Source of the DNA: Lachnospiraceae bacterium UBA938
GTDB taxonomy: Bacteria > Bacillota > Clostridia > Lachnospirales > Lachnospiraceae
Reading direction: 5' to 3'
NCBI GenBank assembly: GCA_002293475.1
Contig: DBDG01000033.1
Location: 11,467-75,466 of the forward strand
DNA: 64,000 nt
In this document: piece after piece, positions 1 through 8,567 of the stretch
How positions within the stretch are numbered: the stretch's first letter is position 1
Layout: every line of letters starts with the position of its first letter
Program-made: the position numbers and the translations under genes
The notes under the pieces: generated by a model
The model's input: the letters and a program-made list of their open reading frames with translations, nothing else
Told to the model about the DNA's origin: nothing
Databases searched by the model: none

Positions 1-152
1 TATGTGAAGCATTATACAAATTATCCGGGAATGTGGATGTGATTGTTTTTGCCCAGATATCTATGAGCCTGATCCGCTTTGAGCCGGTGAAAGCTCCGGT
101 GCTGATGATCGGGGAATCGGGTCTTGCCCAAATCAAAACTATGATGCAGTAG
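1..152 (+). CDS. Aspartate/glutamate racemase-family protein, C-terminal end only
   Basis: The window opens inside an open frame of 49 codons that ends with TAG at 150-152. The visible tail contains VDVIVFAQISMS followed by a PVLMIGESGLAQ segment. This resembles the last strand-helix unit of Asp/Glu/hydantoin racemases, in which a hydrophobic strand leads to the second catalytic-loop region and a final helix. The start and the catalytic cysteines lie outside the window, so the assignment is an inference from a short tail. It runs in the same direction as the regulator that follows, 66 bases before the preferred start of that gene. Confidence 0.45.
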   Translation, partial: CEALYKLSGNVDVIVFAQISMSLIRFEPVKAPVLMIGESGLAQIKTMMQ

Positions 153-218
153 TCAGTATCGGGAAGATATGGTATAATGTCGTCAGGCAGTTTAAAACAA
201 TCAAAAAGCAGGCATATT

Positions 219-941
219 ATGAACGAACATCAGAATAAATCATTTGCGCCGATCCGGCAGGGAACGATAGTGGAACAGATCATACAGAGCATCGTTGATG
301 CTATTATCAGTGGGAGATATAAAGCCGGTATGAAGCTTCCCAATGAATATGAACTGATCGAAGAATTTAAAATCAGCCGTAATTCACTGCGGGAGGCAAT
401 GAAGATATTATCAGCAATGGGAATTGTTGATATAAGGCGGGGAGACGGTACATACGTATGTTCCCAGGTTAATCCTTCTATATTTGATTCGGTTGTTTAC
501 AGTATGATTTATAATCTGAGCACGAATGATGAATTACTGGAACTGCGGCAGATTGTTGACGAGACGATTGTCCGGTTGGCTATGGAGAAGATTACATATG
601 AAGAACTGCGGGAGTTGTACGAAAACGTGGAGGCCATGGAGAAAGCCATTCAAAATTCCGACATTCTGCTATCTCAGCATTATGATGTGATTTTTCACAC
701 TCGCTTGATAGAATGCTGCAAAAATACCTTTTTTGTAAACATTATGAAAGGGGTATACAGTGTTTTTGAAAAATCCATATCCGCCAATGTGGAACTAGAA
801 AAAAAGGATTCATTGGCGGCTTACTATCATAAAAACATCTTATTGTGTATTGAAAAAAAGGACTATGCCAATGTCAGTAAGATTATATCCGATTCCCTGA
901 TTACATGGATAGAGCGGGCTAAGGAGAGTAAAAAGTCTTAA
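219..941 (+). CDS. FadR-type GntR transcriptional regulator
   Basis: A 240-residue one-component regulator. Residues about 15-80 form the GntR winged helix (LPNEYELIEEFKISRNSLRE, then a wing ending GDGTYV). The rest is an all-helical FCD-type effector domain with the ELRQIVDE start typical of FadR-family regulators. An in-frame ATG at 177 gives a longer product, but it lies inside a TATAAT-like hexamer at 173-178. The ATG at 219 has an AGCAGG element six bases upstream and gives the usual FadR-family N-terminus, so I prefer 219. It precedes the transketolase/glycerate kinase operon and probably controls it through the palindromes at 964-991. The effector is unknown; FCD domains usually bind small organic acids or sugar acids. 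Confidence 0.85.
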   Translation: MNEHQNKSFAPIRQGTIVEQIIQSIVDAIISGRYKAGMKLPNEYELIEEFKISRNSLREAMKILSAMGIVDIRRGDGTYVCSQVNPSIFDSVVYSMIYNLSTNDELLELRQIVDETIVRLAMEKITYEELRELYENVEAMEKAIQNSDILLSQHYDVIFHTRLIECCKNTFFVNIMKGVYSVFEKSISANVELEKKDSLAAYYHKNILLCIEKKDYANVSKIISDSLITWIERAKESKKS

Positions 942-944
942 GAA

Positions 945-991
945 TTGAATGGACTAGAGAAAAGTTTTAGTCTAAAACATACTACGTAGTA
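945..991 (+). promoter_or_regulatory. Putative promoter with two adjacent palindromes upstream of the transketolase operon
   Basis: TTGAAT (945-950) and TAGTCT (968-973) are separated by 17 bases and form a weak sigma-70 type promoter. The perfect palindrome GTTTTAG-T-CTAAAAC (964-978) covers the -10 element, and a second perfect palindrome, TACTACGTAGTA (980-991), follows at once. Their position just after the FadR-type gene and just before the first operon gene suggests operators for that regulator. The sequence shows the palindromes directly; the regulator-operator link is inference. Confidence 0.5.
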
Positions 992-1007
992 CAAAAGGTG
1001 AGTTAAA

Positions 1008-1856
1008 ATGGAAAAAACAAGGGAAATCAAAGAACTTGAGGAAAAAGCCCGTCAACTAAGACAAATGGTGTTGACAATGATTTACCGGGCTCAGTCAGGG
1101 CATCCGGGGGGTTCACTGTCGGCGGCAGATATTATTACCGTCCTTTATTTTCATACTATGCGTGTGAATCCAATGAGTCCACAGTGGGAAGACCGGGATC
1201 GTTTCGTACTGTCGAAGGGGCATGTCTGTCCGGTGCTATATTCGGCTTTGATTATGAGGGGTTTTTTAGAAGAAAAGGAGATCAATACGTTACGGAAACA
1301 AGGCTCACGGCTTCAGGGGCATCCTGACATGAAACGCTGTCCGGGGATCGATATATCCACCGGATCATTGGGGCAGGGAGTTTCCTGTGCGGTAGGCATG
1401 GCCATTGCCGGCAAGCGGGATCGCAAGGATTATCGTGTCTATACCTTGCTGGGAGATGGGGAGTGCAATGAGGGTCAGGTGTGGGAAGCCGCACAGGCAG
1501 CCAATAAATATCAGTTGGATAATTTATTGGTCATCATAGACCATAACGGCCTGCAAAATGATGGTTATGCCGCCGAAATCATGCCGTCCGAAGATCTGCG
1601 GCTTAAATTTGCCGCTTTTGGTTTTCAGGCAGTGGAAATTGACGGACATGATCTGGCCGGGATTGTGGCGGCTATTGATTTTCTGATGACTCAGAAAAAT
1701 GGATGCCCGAAATGTCTGGTCTGTAAAACGGTGAAAGGCAAAGGGGTATCATTTATGGAAAATGTTCCGGCCTGGCATGGCAAAGCTCCTGATGATGCGG
1801 AATATGCCCAAGCTATAAAAGACATTGCTCAGGGACGGACAAGACTGATAATATAA
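1008..1856 (+). CDS. Transketolase, N-terminal (TPP-binding) subunit
   Basis: The 282-residue N-terminal half of a split transketolase. With the next gene it should transfer two-carbon ketol groups between sugar phosphates using thiamine diphosphate and Mg2+. Diagnostic segments are SGHPGGSLSAADI near residue 30, the TPP motif GDGECNEGQVWEAAQAAN around residues 147-163 with the D and N ligands, and SKGHVCPVLYSAL. The length matches split transketolases of Firmicutes rather than the fused enzyme of about 660 residues. AAAGGTGAG upstream of the ATG serves as ribosome binding site. Split transketolases in sugar operons often have pathway-specific substrates: apulose 4-phosphate transketolase of D-apiose catabolism is one known case. 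The substrate here cannot be read from sequence. Confidence 0.92.
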   Translation: MEKTREIKELEEKARQLRQMVLTMIYRAQSGHPGGSLSAADIITVLYFHTMRVNPMSPQWEDRDRFVLSKGHVCPVLYSALIMRGFLEEKEINTLRKQGSRLQGHPDMKRCPGIDISTGSLGQGVSCAVGMAIAGKRDRKDYRVYTLLGDGECNEGQVWEAAQAANKYQLDNLLVIIDHNGLQNDGYAAEIMPSEDLRLKFAAFGFQAVEIDGHDLAGIVAAIDFLMTQKNGCPKCLVCKTVKGKGVSFMENVPAWHGKAPDDAEYAQAIKDIAQGRTRLII

Positions 1857-1869
1857 AGGAGGGTTTACA

Positions 1870-2802
1870 GTGAAAGCCATACCTACCAGAGACGCTTTGG
1901 GGGATGAAATATTAAGATTGGGCAGGGAGCATCAGGATATCTATGTGATTGACTGTGATGTGGCAAAATCCTGTAAAACCTTGGATTTTGCCGCAAGCCT
2001 GCCAAAGCAGCATATAAATGTGGGGATATCCGAGCAAAATGCAATCGGCATTGCCGCCGGTCTCGCTACCACCGGCAAGGTTCCGTTTGTGGTGACTTAT
2101 GCTATTTTTGGCAGCATGCGTGCCTGTGAACAAATCCGTCAAGAGGTTTGTTATCCGAAGCTCAATGTCAAAATCCTTTGTTCGCATGGCGGGTTGACGC
2201 CGGCAAATGACGGCGCTTCCCATCAATGTATTGAAGATATGGGAGTTTTGCGTACCATTCCTAACATGACGGTCATTATGCCGGCTGATTACAGCTCGGC
2301 CCGCAAATTGATTGCCGCTGCCTATCACTGGCCGGGGCCGGTGTACTTACGCTTTACCAGAGATGCGGTTCCCTGTGTGTATGGTGAAGACGATGAATTT
2401 GCCATAGGCCGTGCCGGGCAGTTGAAGGATGGCAGTGATCTGACTATTTTTGCCAACGGTGACACGGTTGCCATTGCCTTGACAGCAGCGGACACTCTTA
2501 GCAGGGAGGGAATAGAAGCCGCCGTTTTTGACATGCATACCGTGAAACCGTTGGATGTAGCCTGCGTAAAGGAGCAGCTGGCCGCAACCGGTAGAATTAT
2601 TACCGTAGAGGATCATAACATTATCAACGGTTTAGGTTCCGCTGTGTGCGAAGTGGCCGCCGAATCCGGAAAGGGCCGGGTGATTCGGATCGGTGTCAGG
2701 GATCGCTTCGGTGAGTCGGCACCGTATGAAGAACTGTTAAAAATAAATGGTATAACGTCAGAACATATTTGTGAAAAGGCCAGAGAATTGGTAACGGGGT
2801 GA
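1870..2802 (+). CDS. Transketolase, C-terminal (pyrimidine-binding) subunit
   Basis: A 310-residue partner of the preceding subunit, starting with GTG 13 bases after its stop and preceded by AAGGAGGG. It carries the transketolase pyrimidine-binding segment with NVGISEQNAIGIAAGLA, which includes the conserved Glu that activates TPP, and a C-terminal transketolase_C domain from about residue 190. The two subunits are translationally linked and should form an alpha2-beta2 enzyme in the cytoplasm. The length is typical of the family, and nothing in the active-site region looks damaged. Confidence 0.92.
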   Translation: MKAIPTRDALGDEILRLGREHQDIYVIDCDVAKSCKTLDFAASLPKQHINVGISEQNAIGIAAGLATTGKVPFVVTYAIFGSMRACEQIRQEVCYPKLNVKILCSHGGLTPANDGASHQCIEDMGVLRTIPNMTVIMPADYSSARKLIAAAYHWPGPVYLRFTRDAVPCVYGEDDEFAIGRAGQLKDGSDLTIFANGDTVAIALTAADTLSREGIEAAVFDMHTVKPLDVACVKEQLAATGRIITVEDHNIINGLGSAVCEVAAESGKGRVIRIGVRDRFGESAPYEELLKINGITSEHICEKARELVTG

Positions 2803-2806
2803 TGCC

Positions 2807-3958
2807 GTGGAACATTTAAAGGTGGTAATTGCAGTTGATTCCTTTAAAGGAAGCATGAACTCAATAATAGCCGGACAGGCAGCGGCTGCCGGGATACGCC
2901 GGGTTTTTCCACAGGCTGGTTTAACTGTCCGGCCCCTGGCCGACGGCGGGGAAGGAACTGCCGCTGTGCTGACGGCCGGTCTGGGCGGCAGGATGCGGCA
3001 GATTACGGTAACCGGTCCGTCCGGTCGGCCGGTGGTATGTGAATATGGGATCGTCATGCCAGCTGCGGTTGCTATGATTGAGATGGCCAGTGCCGCCGGT
3101 CTTACTTTGCTCTCGGAAGAAGAACGCGACCCTAGGTTGACTACGACCTATGGGGTGGGAGAAGTTATCCGAGATGCCATCGGTCAGGGCTGCCGGAAGT
3201 TCATTATCGGTCTTGGCGGCAGCGGGACCAATGACGGCGGAATAGGGATGCTTCAGGCATTGGGGTTTGGATTGTTTAATACCGCCGGAGCTCCGGTTCC
3301 CCGCGGTGCTATCGGCTTGGCCGAGTTGGCAGTCATTGATAGCTCAAAGGTTTTGCCTGAACTGGCCGAATGCCAATTCAGGGTAGCCTGTGATGTACAC
3401 AATCCGCTTTGCGGGGAAACTGGCTGCAGTGTGGTTTTTGGTCCGCAGAAAGGAGCTGCTTCCGGACTGATCGCTCAAATGGATCAATGGTTATCGGCAT
3501 ATGCGGCTTTGGTTCAAAAACAATATCGCTGGGCCGATCCCGATCATCCCGGCGCTGGCGCCGCCGGTGGAATGGGCTTTGCCCTTATGGCATTTTTACA
3601 GGCCCGGCTGGAACCGGGAGTGAAGATTATCATCGAGGAAACCGGACTTGAGGAAGCGATTAAGAATGCCGATTATGTAATCACCGGTGAGGGGCGTCTG
3701 GATGGTCAGACAGTCATGGGAAAGGGACCGGCTGGGGTGGCGGCACTGGCTCAAAAATATCAGCGTCCTGTTATTGCGCTGGCTGGCAGTCTTGCCGACG
3801 ATGCGGCAGTTTGTAATCAATACGGTATTACGGCCTTTTTTTCCATTATTCCCAAGATCATGACCCTTCGAGAGGCTATGGATCAGGAACGGGCAAAGCA
3901 GAATATGTCCGATGTCTGTGAACAAATTTTTCGTCTTCTGGCAATTAATAATATTTAA
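2807..3958 (+). CDS. Glycerate kinase (GlxK/GarK family)
   Basis: A 383-residue glycerate kinase of the GarK/GlxK family, which phosphorylates D-glycerate with ATP, usually to 2-phosphoglycerate. The N-terminus (VVIAVDSFKGSMNS), the PLADGGEGTA segment and GLGGSGTNDGGIGMLQALG are family hallmarks, and the length is normal. It starts with GTG four bases after the transketolase stop, so translation is coupled. Next to a D-2-hydroxyacid dehydrogenase, it suggests that hydroxypyruvate or a similar three-carbon acid is reduced to D-glycerate and fed into lower glycolysis. Confidence 0.92.
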   Translation: MEHLKVVIAVDSFKGSMNSIIAGQAAAAGIRRVFPQAGLTVRPLADGGEGTAAVLTAGLGGRMRQITVTGPSGRPVVCEYGIVMPAAVAMIEMASAAGLTLLSEEERDPRLTTTYGVGEVIRDAIGQGCRKFIIGLGGSGTNDGGIGMLQALGFGLFNTAGAPVPRGAIGLAELAVIDSSKVLPELAECQFRVACDVHNPLCGETGCSVVFGPQKGAASGLIAQMDQWLSAYAALVQKQYRWADPDHPGAGAAGGMGFALMAFLQARLEPGVKIIIEETGLEEAIKNADYVITGEGRLDGQTVMGKGPAGVAALAQKYQRPVIALAGSLADDAAVCNQYGITAFFSIIPKIMTLREAMDQERAKQNMSDVCEQIFRLLAINNI

Positions 3959-4003
3959 TGATAAACAACACGAAATCATTTAAACAGGTAGATAGGAGTA
4001 ATT

Positions 4004-4957
4004 ATGAAAATTGTAATTTTAGACGGTTATACGGAAAATCCCGGCGATTTAAGCTGGGAAGGATTTGAAGCGCTGGGGGAAGTGACGGTATATGATCGGA
4101 CATCACCGGATGATATTGCCGAACGTATCAGTGGTGCCGAAGCGGTCATTACAAATAAAACCGCGATTACCAAAGCGCATATTGCCGCTTGTCCTTCTCT
4201 TTGTTATATAGGGGTACTGGCAACCGGTTACAATGTGGTTGATGTCGTGGCTGCCGCAGAGAAAAATATCCCCGTGTGCAATATTCCGACTTACGGAACG
4301 GCCGCAGTGGCACAGATGACTATGGCGCTGTTGCTGGAAATCTGTCATCATGCCGGGGCACATTCTGATGCGGTAAAGGCAGGTGAGTGGACCAATAATG
4401 CTGACTGGACATTCTGGAAGTATCCTCTGATTGAACTGGCCGGGAAGACCATGGGGATCATTGGCTTCGGCCGTATCGGACAGACGGTGGGAAAGCTGGC
4501 CGCTGCTTTCGGAATGAAGGTTCTTGCTTATGATGGGCTTCCGACGGCAGAAGGCCGGGAAATTGCCGAATATGTTTCCTTTGAACAATTACTGGCACAA
4601 GCAGATGTGATTTCCCTGCATTGTCCATTGCTGGCGAATAATGCCGGAATGATAAATCAGGATGCCATTGCGCAGATGAAAGATGGAGTAATTATCATCA
4701 ACACCAGCCGCGGTCCCCTCATCAATGAAGAAGATCTTGCCGTAGCCCTGCGAAGCAAAAAGGTCTATGCAGCCGCCTGTGATGTGGTTTCTACTGAACC
4801 CATCCGGGAAGATAACCCGCTTCTGGGTTGCTATAGTACCATTTTGACGCCTCATATTGCCTGGGCACCCAAAGAAAGCCGGCAAAGATTAATGAATATT
4901 GCCGTTGATAATTTGAAAAATTTTATTGAAAATAAAGTCAGTAATCGCGTAAATTAA
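4004..4957 (+). CDS. D-isomer-specific 2-hydroxyacid dehydrogenase (hydroxypyruvate/glyoxylate reductase type)
   Basis: A 317-residue NAD(P)-dependent D-2-hydroxyacid dehydrogenase. The Rossmann motif is GIIGFGRIGQTVG near residue 150. The catalytic Arg lies in NTSRGPLIN, and the Glu and His follow in the C-terminal part (TPHIAWAPKESR). Residues 1-100 and the last 25 form the flavodoxin-like substrate domain. The family reduces hydroxypyruvate, glyoxylate or other 2-oxoacids. Its neighbour, glycerate kinase, makes hydroxypyruvate reduction to D-glycerate the best guess. AGATAGGAGTAATT before the ATG is the ribosome binding site. Length and motifs are intact. Confidence 0.88.
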   Translation: MKIVILDGYTENPGDLSWEGFEALGEVTVYDRTSPDDIAERISGAEAVITNKTAITKAHIAACPSLCYIGVLATGYNVVDVVAAAEKNIPVCNIPTYGTAAVAQMTMALLLEICHHAGAHSDAVKAGEWTNNADWTFWKYPLIELAGKTMGIIGFGRIGQTVGKLAAAFGMKVLAYDGLPTAEGREIAEYVSFEQLLAQADVISLHCPLLANNAGMINQDAIAQMKDGVIIINTSRGPLINEEDLAVALRSKKVYAAACDVVSTEPIREDNPLLGCYSTILTPHIAWAPKESRQRLMNIAVDNLKNFIENKVSNRVN

Positions 4958-5021
4958 GCTGGTATTATTTAAAACGGTTTGGACTGATATAACCAGGAGT
5001 ACGTAAAGGAGGTAACACGCG

Positions 5022-7769
5022 ATGGCAAAAATATTTGCATCAAAGAGTCCGCAAATCAGCGAACGCGAAAAACGCAACACCGGCCGCTCCCGCAATATCG
5101 CGGCACAGGGAATGGTCTTACTGGAAAACGACGGCATACTGCCGTTGTCTCCCACAATAAAAAATATTGCGCTTTACGGCAGCGGTGCCCGTCGAACCAT
5201 CAAGGGAGGAACCGGTTCGGGGGATGTCAACAGCAGGCAGGTCATCACGGTGGAACAGGGGTTGGAGGAAGCCGGTTATACGATTACGACCAAACAGTGG
5301 CTGGATCGATACGACCAGAAGGCGGAAAGAACCAGACAGAACTATGATGACAAATTGCGGCAGGCATTCGCGGAACAGGGAAGTAGTGCTGTTTTTTTGT
5401 TGTTAACCGATCCTTATCAGGAACCGGAAGTCATACCGGTGATGGATGAAGACCTAACTGTGAACGAAACCGACACAGCTGTTTATGTTCTGGCTCGCAG
5501 CTCCGGTGAGGGCAGTGACCGCAAGCCAGTGCCGGGAGACTATGAACTTTTTGAGAACGAAAAGTCGGCAATCAAGAAACTAGCCGCGGTATACCGCCGC
5601 TTTATTATTGTTCTCAATATCGGGGGTATTATTGATACCAAATTCTTTAGAGAAATAACAGGCATCGGTGCAATCCTGCTGATGAGCCAGGCCGGTCATG
5701 CCGGAGGGAGTGCTTTGGCCGACGTATTATCCGGACAGGCATTTCCCGGCGGGCGTCTGACAGACACCTGGGCCGAACATTATCAGGATTATCCCAGTGC
5801 GGACACGTTCAGCCATATGAATGGCGATCTGGACGATGAATATTATCGGGAAGGTATTTTTGTTGGCTACCGCTATTTTGACAGTTTCAACATTACGCCA
5901 GCCTATCCCTTCGGCTATGGATGTTCTTATACCACATTTGATATAGAACCACAGACAGTAGCTGTTGACGGACAAGCGGTGAAGGTCTCTGTTAAGGTGA
6001 CAAATACCGGAGCGCAGTATTCCGGCAGGGAAGTGGTGCAGATCTACTGTTCTGCCCCCGATGGCATTCTGGAAAAACCTTATCAGGAATTAGTAGCATA
6101 TGCCAGGACCAGACTTTTAGAGCCCGGTAAAAGTGAACGATTGACGATAGCCTTTCCAACCAGACAGTTGGCTTCCTACAATCCGTCCGATGCCGCCTAC
6201 ATAATGGAGAAGGGCTTGTACTATATTCGGGTGGGAAAACATTCCAGACAGACCCGAATTGCGGCTGCTATTCATTTGACAGAGACAGTGACGGTGGAAA
6301 CATTAACCAATCGCTGTATCGGTATCGATCATGATGCCGGTATGACAGGGCAGGATGTCAACGGGAAAGAGGGTATGTTAAGGGAAATAACCGCCAAGGG
6401 GATTGTGCCTTTTGGTTATGAGGGCGAGCAAGAGCAGAAGGATAGCGCCTCGGTTATCAGACTAACGGCAGCTGATCTGAGTAACTGCGAGGCAGTTTAT
6501 TCATGCCATAATAAAATTATCCCGTCTCCGGCCATATCAGACAAAATCAAGCTTACAGAAGTTATAGCGGGCCGTGCCACGTTGGATGAACTGGTAGGGC
6601 AATTGACTGTGGCTGAAATGGCCGAGCTATGTGTCGGGACATCACGCGGAGGTTTTGGCAGTGAGTCAATCATCGGTGCCGCCTCTGCGGCCTGTCCGGG
6701 TGCGGCCGGTGATACCACATCGTTGCTGCTGGAGGACAGGGATATTCGAAATATGATTCTGGCAGACGGTCCGGCCGGGTTACGTCTGTCAGCTCACTTC
6801 ATGGCCGATCGGGACGATCAGATCATCCCCGGCACAAGCATGGCGCCGCTTCCGGGGATGGAGCAGATGGCAGATGCCAAACCGGTTATTCCTGAGGGAG
6901 CTTCCCATTATTATCAATATTGCACGGCAATTCCCATTGCCACCTTACTGGCACAGACTTGGGACCCGGATTTGATTCGGGAAGCGGGGGATATTGTCGG
7001 GGAAGAGATGGAAGAATTGGGCGTACAGTTATGGCTAGCTCCAGGAATGAATATTCACCGGAATCCGCTGTGCGGTCGGAATTTTGAATATTATTCGGAG
7101 GATCCGCTGATTTCCGGCATCAGTGCCGCCGCCATAACTTTAGGGGTGCAGAACCATCCGGGGGTGGGAACGACCATAAAGCATTTTGCCTTTAATAATC
7201 AAGAAGATAACCGGATGCATAACAATGCTCATCTCGGTGAACGTGCCATTCGGGAGATTTATCTGCGTGGCTTCGAAATAGCCGTAAAAGCGGCGGCACC
7301 GATGGCTATTATGACCTCTTATAATCTGTGCAATGGTGTCCATACAGCCAATAGCTATAATTTGCTGACAGCAGTTGCGCGCGATGAATGGGGGTTTAAG
7401 GGATTAATTATGACCGATTGGGGTACCACCGGCAGTATAGAAATGAATCCGGATACTGTCTTTAAATATGGTTGTTCGGATCCGGCTGTCTGTATGAAAG
7501 CCGGCAATGATTTAATCATGCCGGGTTGTGACGAGGATGTTCAGGGAATCATCCAGGCGGTGGAGCATGACGATTCGGAATCGGCGGACAGCTTGACATT
7601 GGGTGATTTGCAAGGATGTGCGCGGAGAATATTGCGTATAGTCATGAAGTCCTCGGCCTATCCTAATGCTGAGCCTTACAGTAGCGACAGGATGGATAAT
7701 CATGGCGGTATTGAAGGTTATATAGAAGTCAGAAAAGAAGAAGTTAAGGAGGATAATGTCAATGGTTAA
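5022..7769 (+). CDS. GH3 beta-glycosidase with swapped domain order
   Basis: A 915-residue glycoside hydrolase family 3 enzyme without a signal peptide, so cytoplasmic. The order of domains is reversed. The GH3 C-domain comes first (residues about 25-250, starting with AAQGMVLLENDGILPL), then a fibronectin-III-like domain at about 315-395, and the catalytic (alpha/beta)8 domain comes last (about 530-880). The catalytic domain contains LAPGMNIHRNPLCGRNFEYY, the KHFAFNNQE segment and MTDWG with the expected nucleophile Asp799. Swapped GH3 enzymes are known from Ruminococcus albus and Butyrivibrio fibrisolvens. About 100 residues separate the FnIII-like and catalytic domains, longer than a simple linker. 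Its start has a good AAAGGAGG site. It may release the sugar that the transketolase/glycerate pathway consumes. Confidence 0.9.
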   Translation: MAKIFASKSPQISEREKRNTGRSRNIAAQGMVLLENDGILPLSPTIKNIALYGSGARRTIKGGTGSGDVNSRQVITVEQGLEEAGYTITTKQWLDRYDQKAERTRQNYDDKLRQAFAEQGSSAVFLLLTDPYQEPEVIPVMDEDLTVNETDTAVYVLARSSGEGSDRKPVPGDYELFENEKSAIKKLAAVYRRFIIVLNIGGIIDTKFFREITGIGAILLMSQAGHAGGSALADVLSGQAFPGGRLTDTWAEHYQDYPSADTFSHMNGDLDDEYYREGIFVGYRYFDSFNITPAYPFGYGCSYTTFDIEPQTVAVDGQAVKVSVKVTNTGAQYSGREVVQIYCSAPDGILEKPYQELVAYARTRLLEPGKSERLTIAFPTRQLASYNPSDAAYIMEKGLYYIRVGKHSRQTRIAAAIHLTETVTVETLTNRCIGIDHDAGMTGQDVNGKEGMLREITAKGIVPFGYEGEQEQKDSASVIRLTAADLSNCEAVYSCHNKIIPSPAISDKIKLTEVIAGRATLDELVGQLTVAEMAELCVGTSRGGFGSESIIGAASAACPGAAGDTTSLLLEDRDIRNMILADGPAGLRLSAHFMADRDDQIIPGTSMAPLPGMEQMADAKPVIPEGASHYYQYCTAIPIATLLAQTWDPDLIREAGDIVGEEMEELGVQLWLAPGMNIHRNPLCGRNFEYYSEDPLISGISAAAITLGVQNHPGVGTTIKHFAFNNQEDNRMHNNAHLGERAIREIYLRGFEIAVKAAAPMAIMTSYNLCNGVHTANSYNLLTAVARDEWGFKGLIMTDWGTTGSIEMNPDTVFKYGCSDPAVCMKAGNDLIMPGCDEDVQGIIQAVEHDDSESADSLTLGDLQGCARRILRIVMKSSAYPNAEPYSSDRMDNHGGIEGYIEVRKEEVKEDNVNG

Positions 7770-8058
7770 ACACATAGTAATGTGGAAGCTGCTTGAACAG
7801 GCAGAAGGCAATTGCAAACAGGAAAATATTAATATTATTAAGGAAAGGCTTGAAGGGTTAAAAGTAAAAATTCCTCAAATCCGCTATCTTGAGGTAGGAG
7901 TCAACAAGAACCCCGATGGCTATGACGCAGTCTTATATACAGAGTTTGACTCCTTCGATGATCTGAATATCTATCAAAATCATCCCGATCATAAGGCAGT
8001 CTCAGCGTTTGTCAGTAAGATCCGCTCGGACAGGGTGGTCTGTGATTATATTGCATAA
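7762..8058 (+). CDS. Dabb (stress-responsive A/B barrel) domain protein
   Basis: A 98-residue single-domain dimeric alpha-beta barrel protein: MVKHIVMWKL at the N-terminus, then VGVNKNPDGYDAVLYTEFDS and the YQNHPDHKAV helix found across the Dabb family. I chose the ATG at 7762 rather than 7756 because AAGGAGG at 7746-7752 is nine bases from it and the family begins with MVKH. It overlaps the end of the GH3 gene by eight bases, so it is the last gene of the operon. Dabb proteins are often found in sugar-catabolic operons of Firmicutes; no reaction can be assigned. Confidence 0.85.
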   Translation: MVKHIVMWKLLEQAEGNCKQENINIIKERLEGLKVKIPQIRYLEVGVNKNPDGYDAVLYTEFDSFDDLNIYQNHPDHKAVSAFVSKIRSDRVVCDYIA

Positions 8059-8087
8059 GCATTTGTGCAGTATAATGAGTGAACAAG

Positions 8088-8396
8088 AAAGCCCATATAG
8101 GCGTAAATTATCAGTGCATAATGATCAAAAAAATGACCGCCGCGGAATTGGAAGCCGGATGCCGCACCTATGTCTCGCTAAAGACACAGGAAATGAACAG
8201 GGCAAAGATGCTGCTTTCCGGTAAGTACTCCCGTGTGTAAGAAAGCGAGAACGGGCCTTTACGTATCTATGACGCAAAAATCGCTGAGGAGATTGTTACT
8301 TATCTTTATGAAAACGATATTCTGATCAGCGAAATTAGAACCGATAAGATTGGACGTGAGGAATACTATATTGATCTATTTCCAAAGGATAGATAG
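8088..8396 (+). pseudogene. Fragment of an ABC transporter ATP-binding protein (BcrA-like C-terminus), with in-frame stop
   Basis: A reading frame runs through 8088-8396 with one in-frame TAA at 8238-8240. Before the stop it reads HIGVN, then MIKKMTAAELEAGCRTYVSL; after it comes GPLRIYDAKIAEEIVTYLYE and GREEYYIDLF. This matches the C-terminal part of BcrA/lantibiotic-immunity type ATPases, downstream of the ATPase core. No Walker motifs are present, so the 5' two thirds are gone. It marks the beginning of a run of decayed genes after the intact operon. The family assignment rests on this short stretch only. Confidence 0.5.
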
Positions 8397-8411
8397 AGGA
8401 TAGAGAAAAAG

Positions 8412-8443
8412 AAACCCTAGCAAAGGTAAAGCCGGGGTTTTTT
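8412..8443 (+). terminator. Possible rho-independent terminator
   Basis: AAACCC and GGGTTT can pair across a loop of about 17 bases, followed by a run of six T residues. It lies just after the ATPase fragment. The loop is large and the stem short, so support is moderate. Confidence 0.4.
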
Positions 8444-8567
8444 GCGGTTTTGGATGGAGAGTAAGATCTACCATCAAACTAATAAATTTAGAAACATAAA
8501 TCAAACAAAATGCTAACAGTAAATGGTTAGAATACAATCATCAACAAAAGCATGAAAAAGATGAAAT

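Noticed and set aside
8009..8224. 71-codon open frame overlapping the end of the Dabb gene
   Set aside because: It runs out of frame through the Dabb gene and the ATPase fragment, has no ribosome binding site and no protein-like pattern; the real signal is the decayed ATPase frame.
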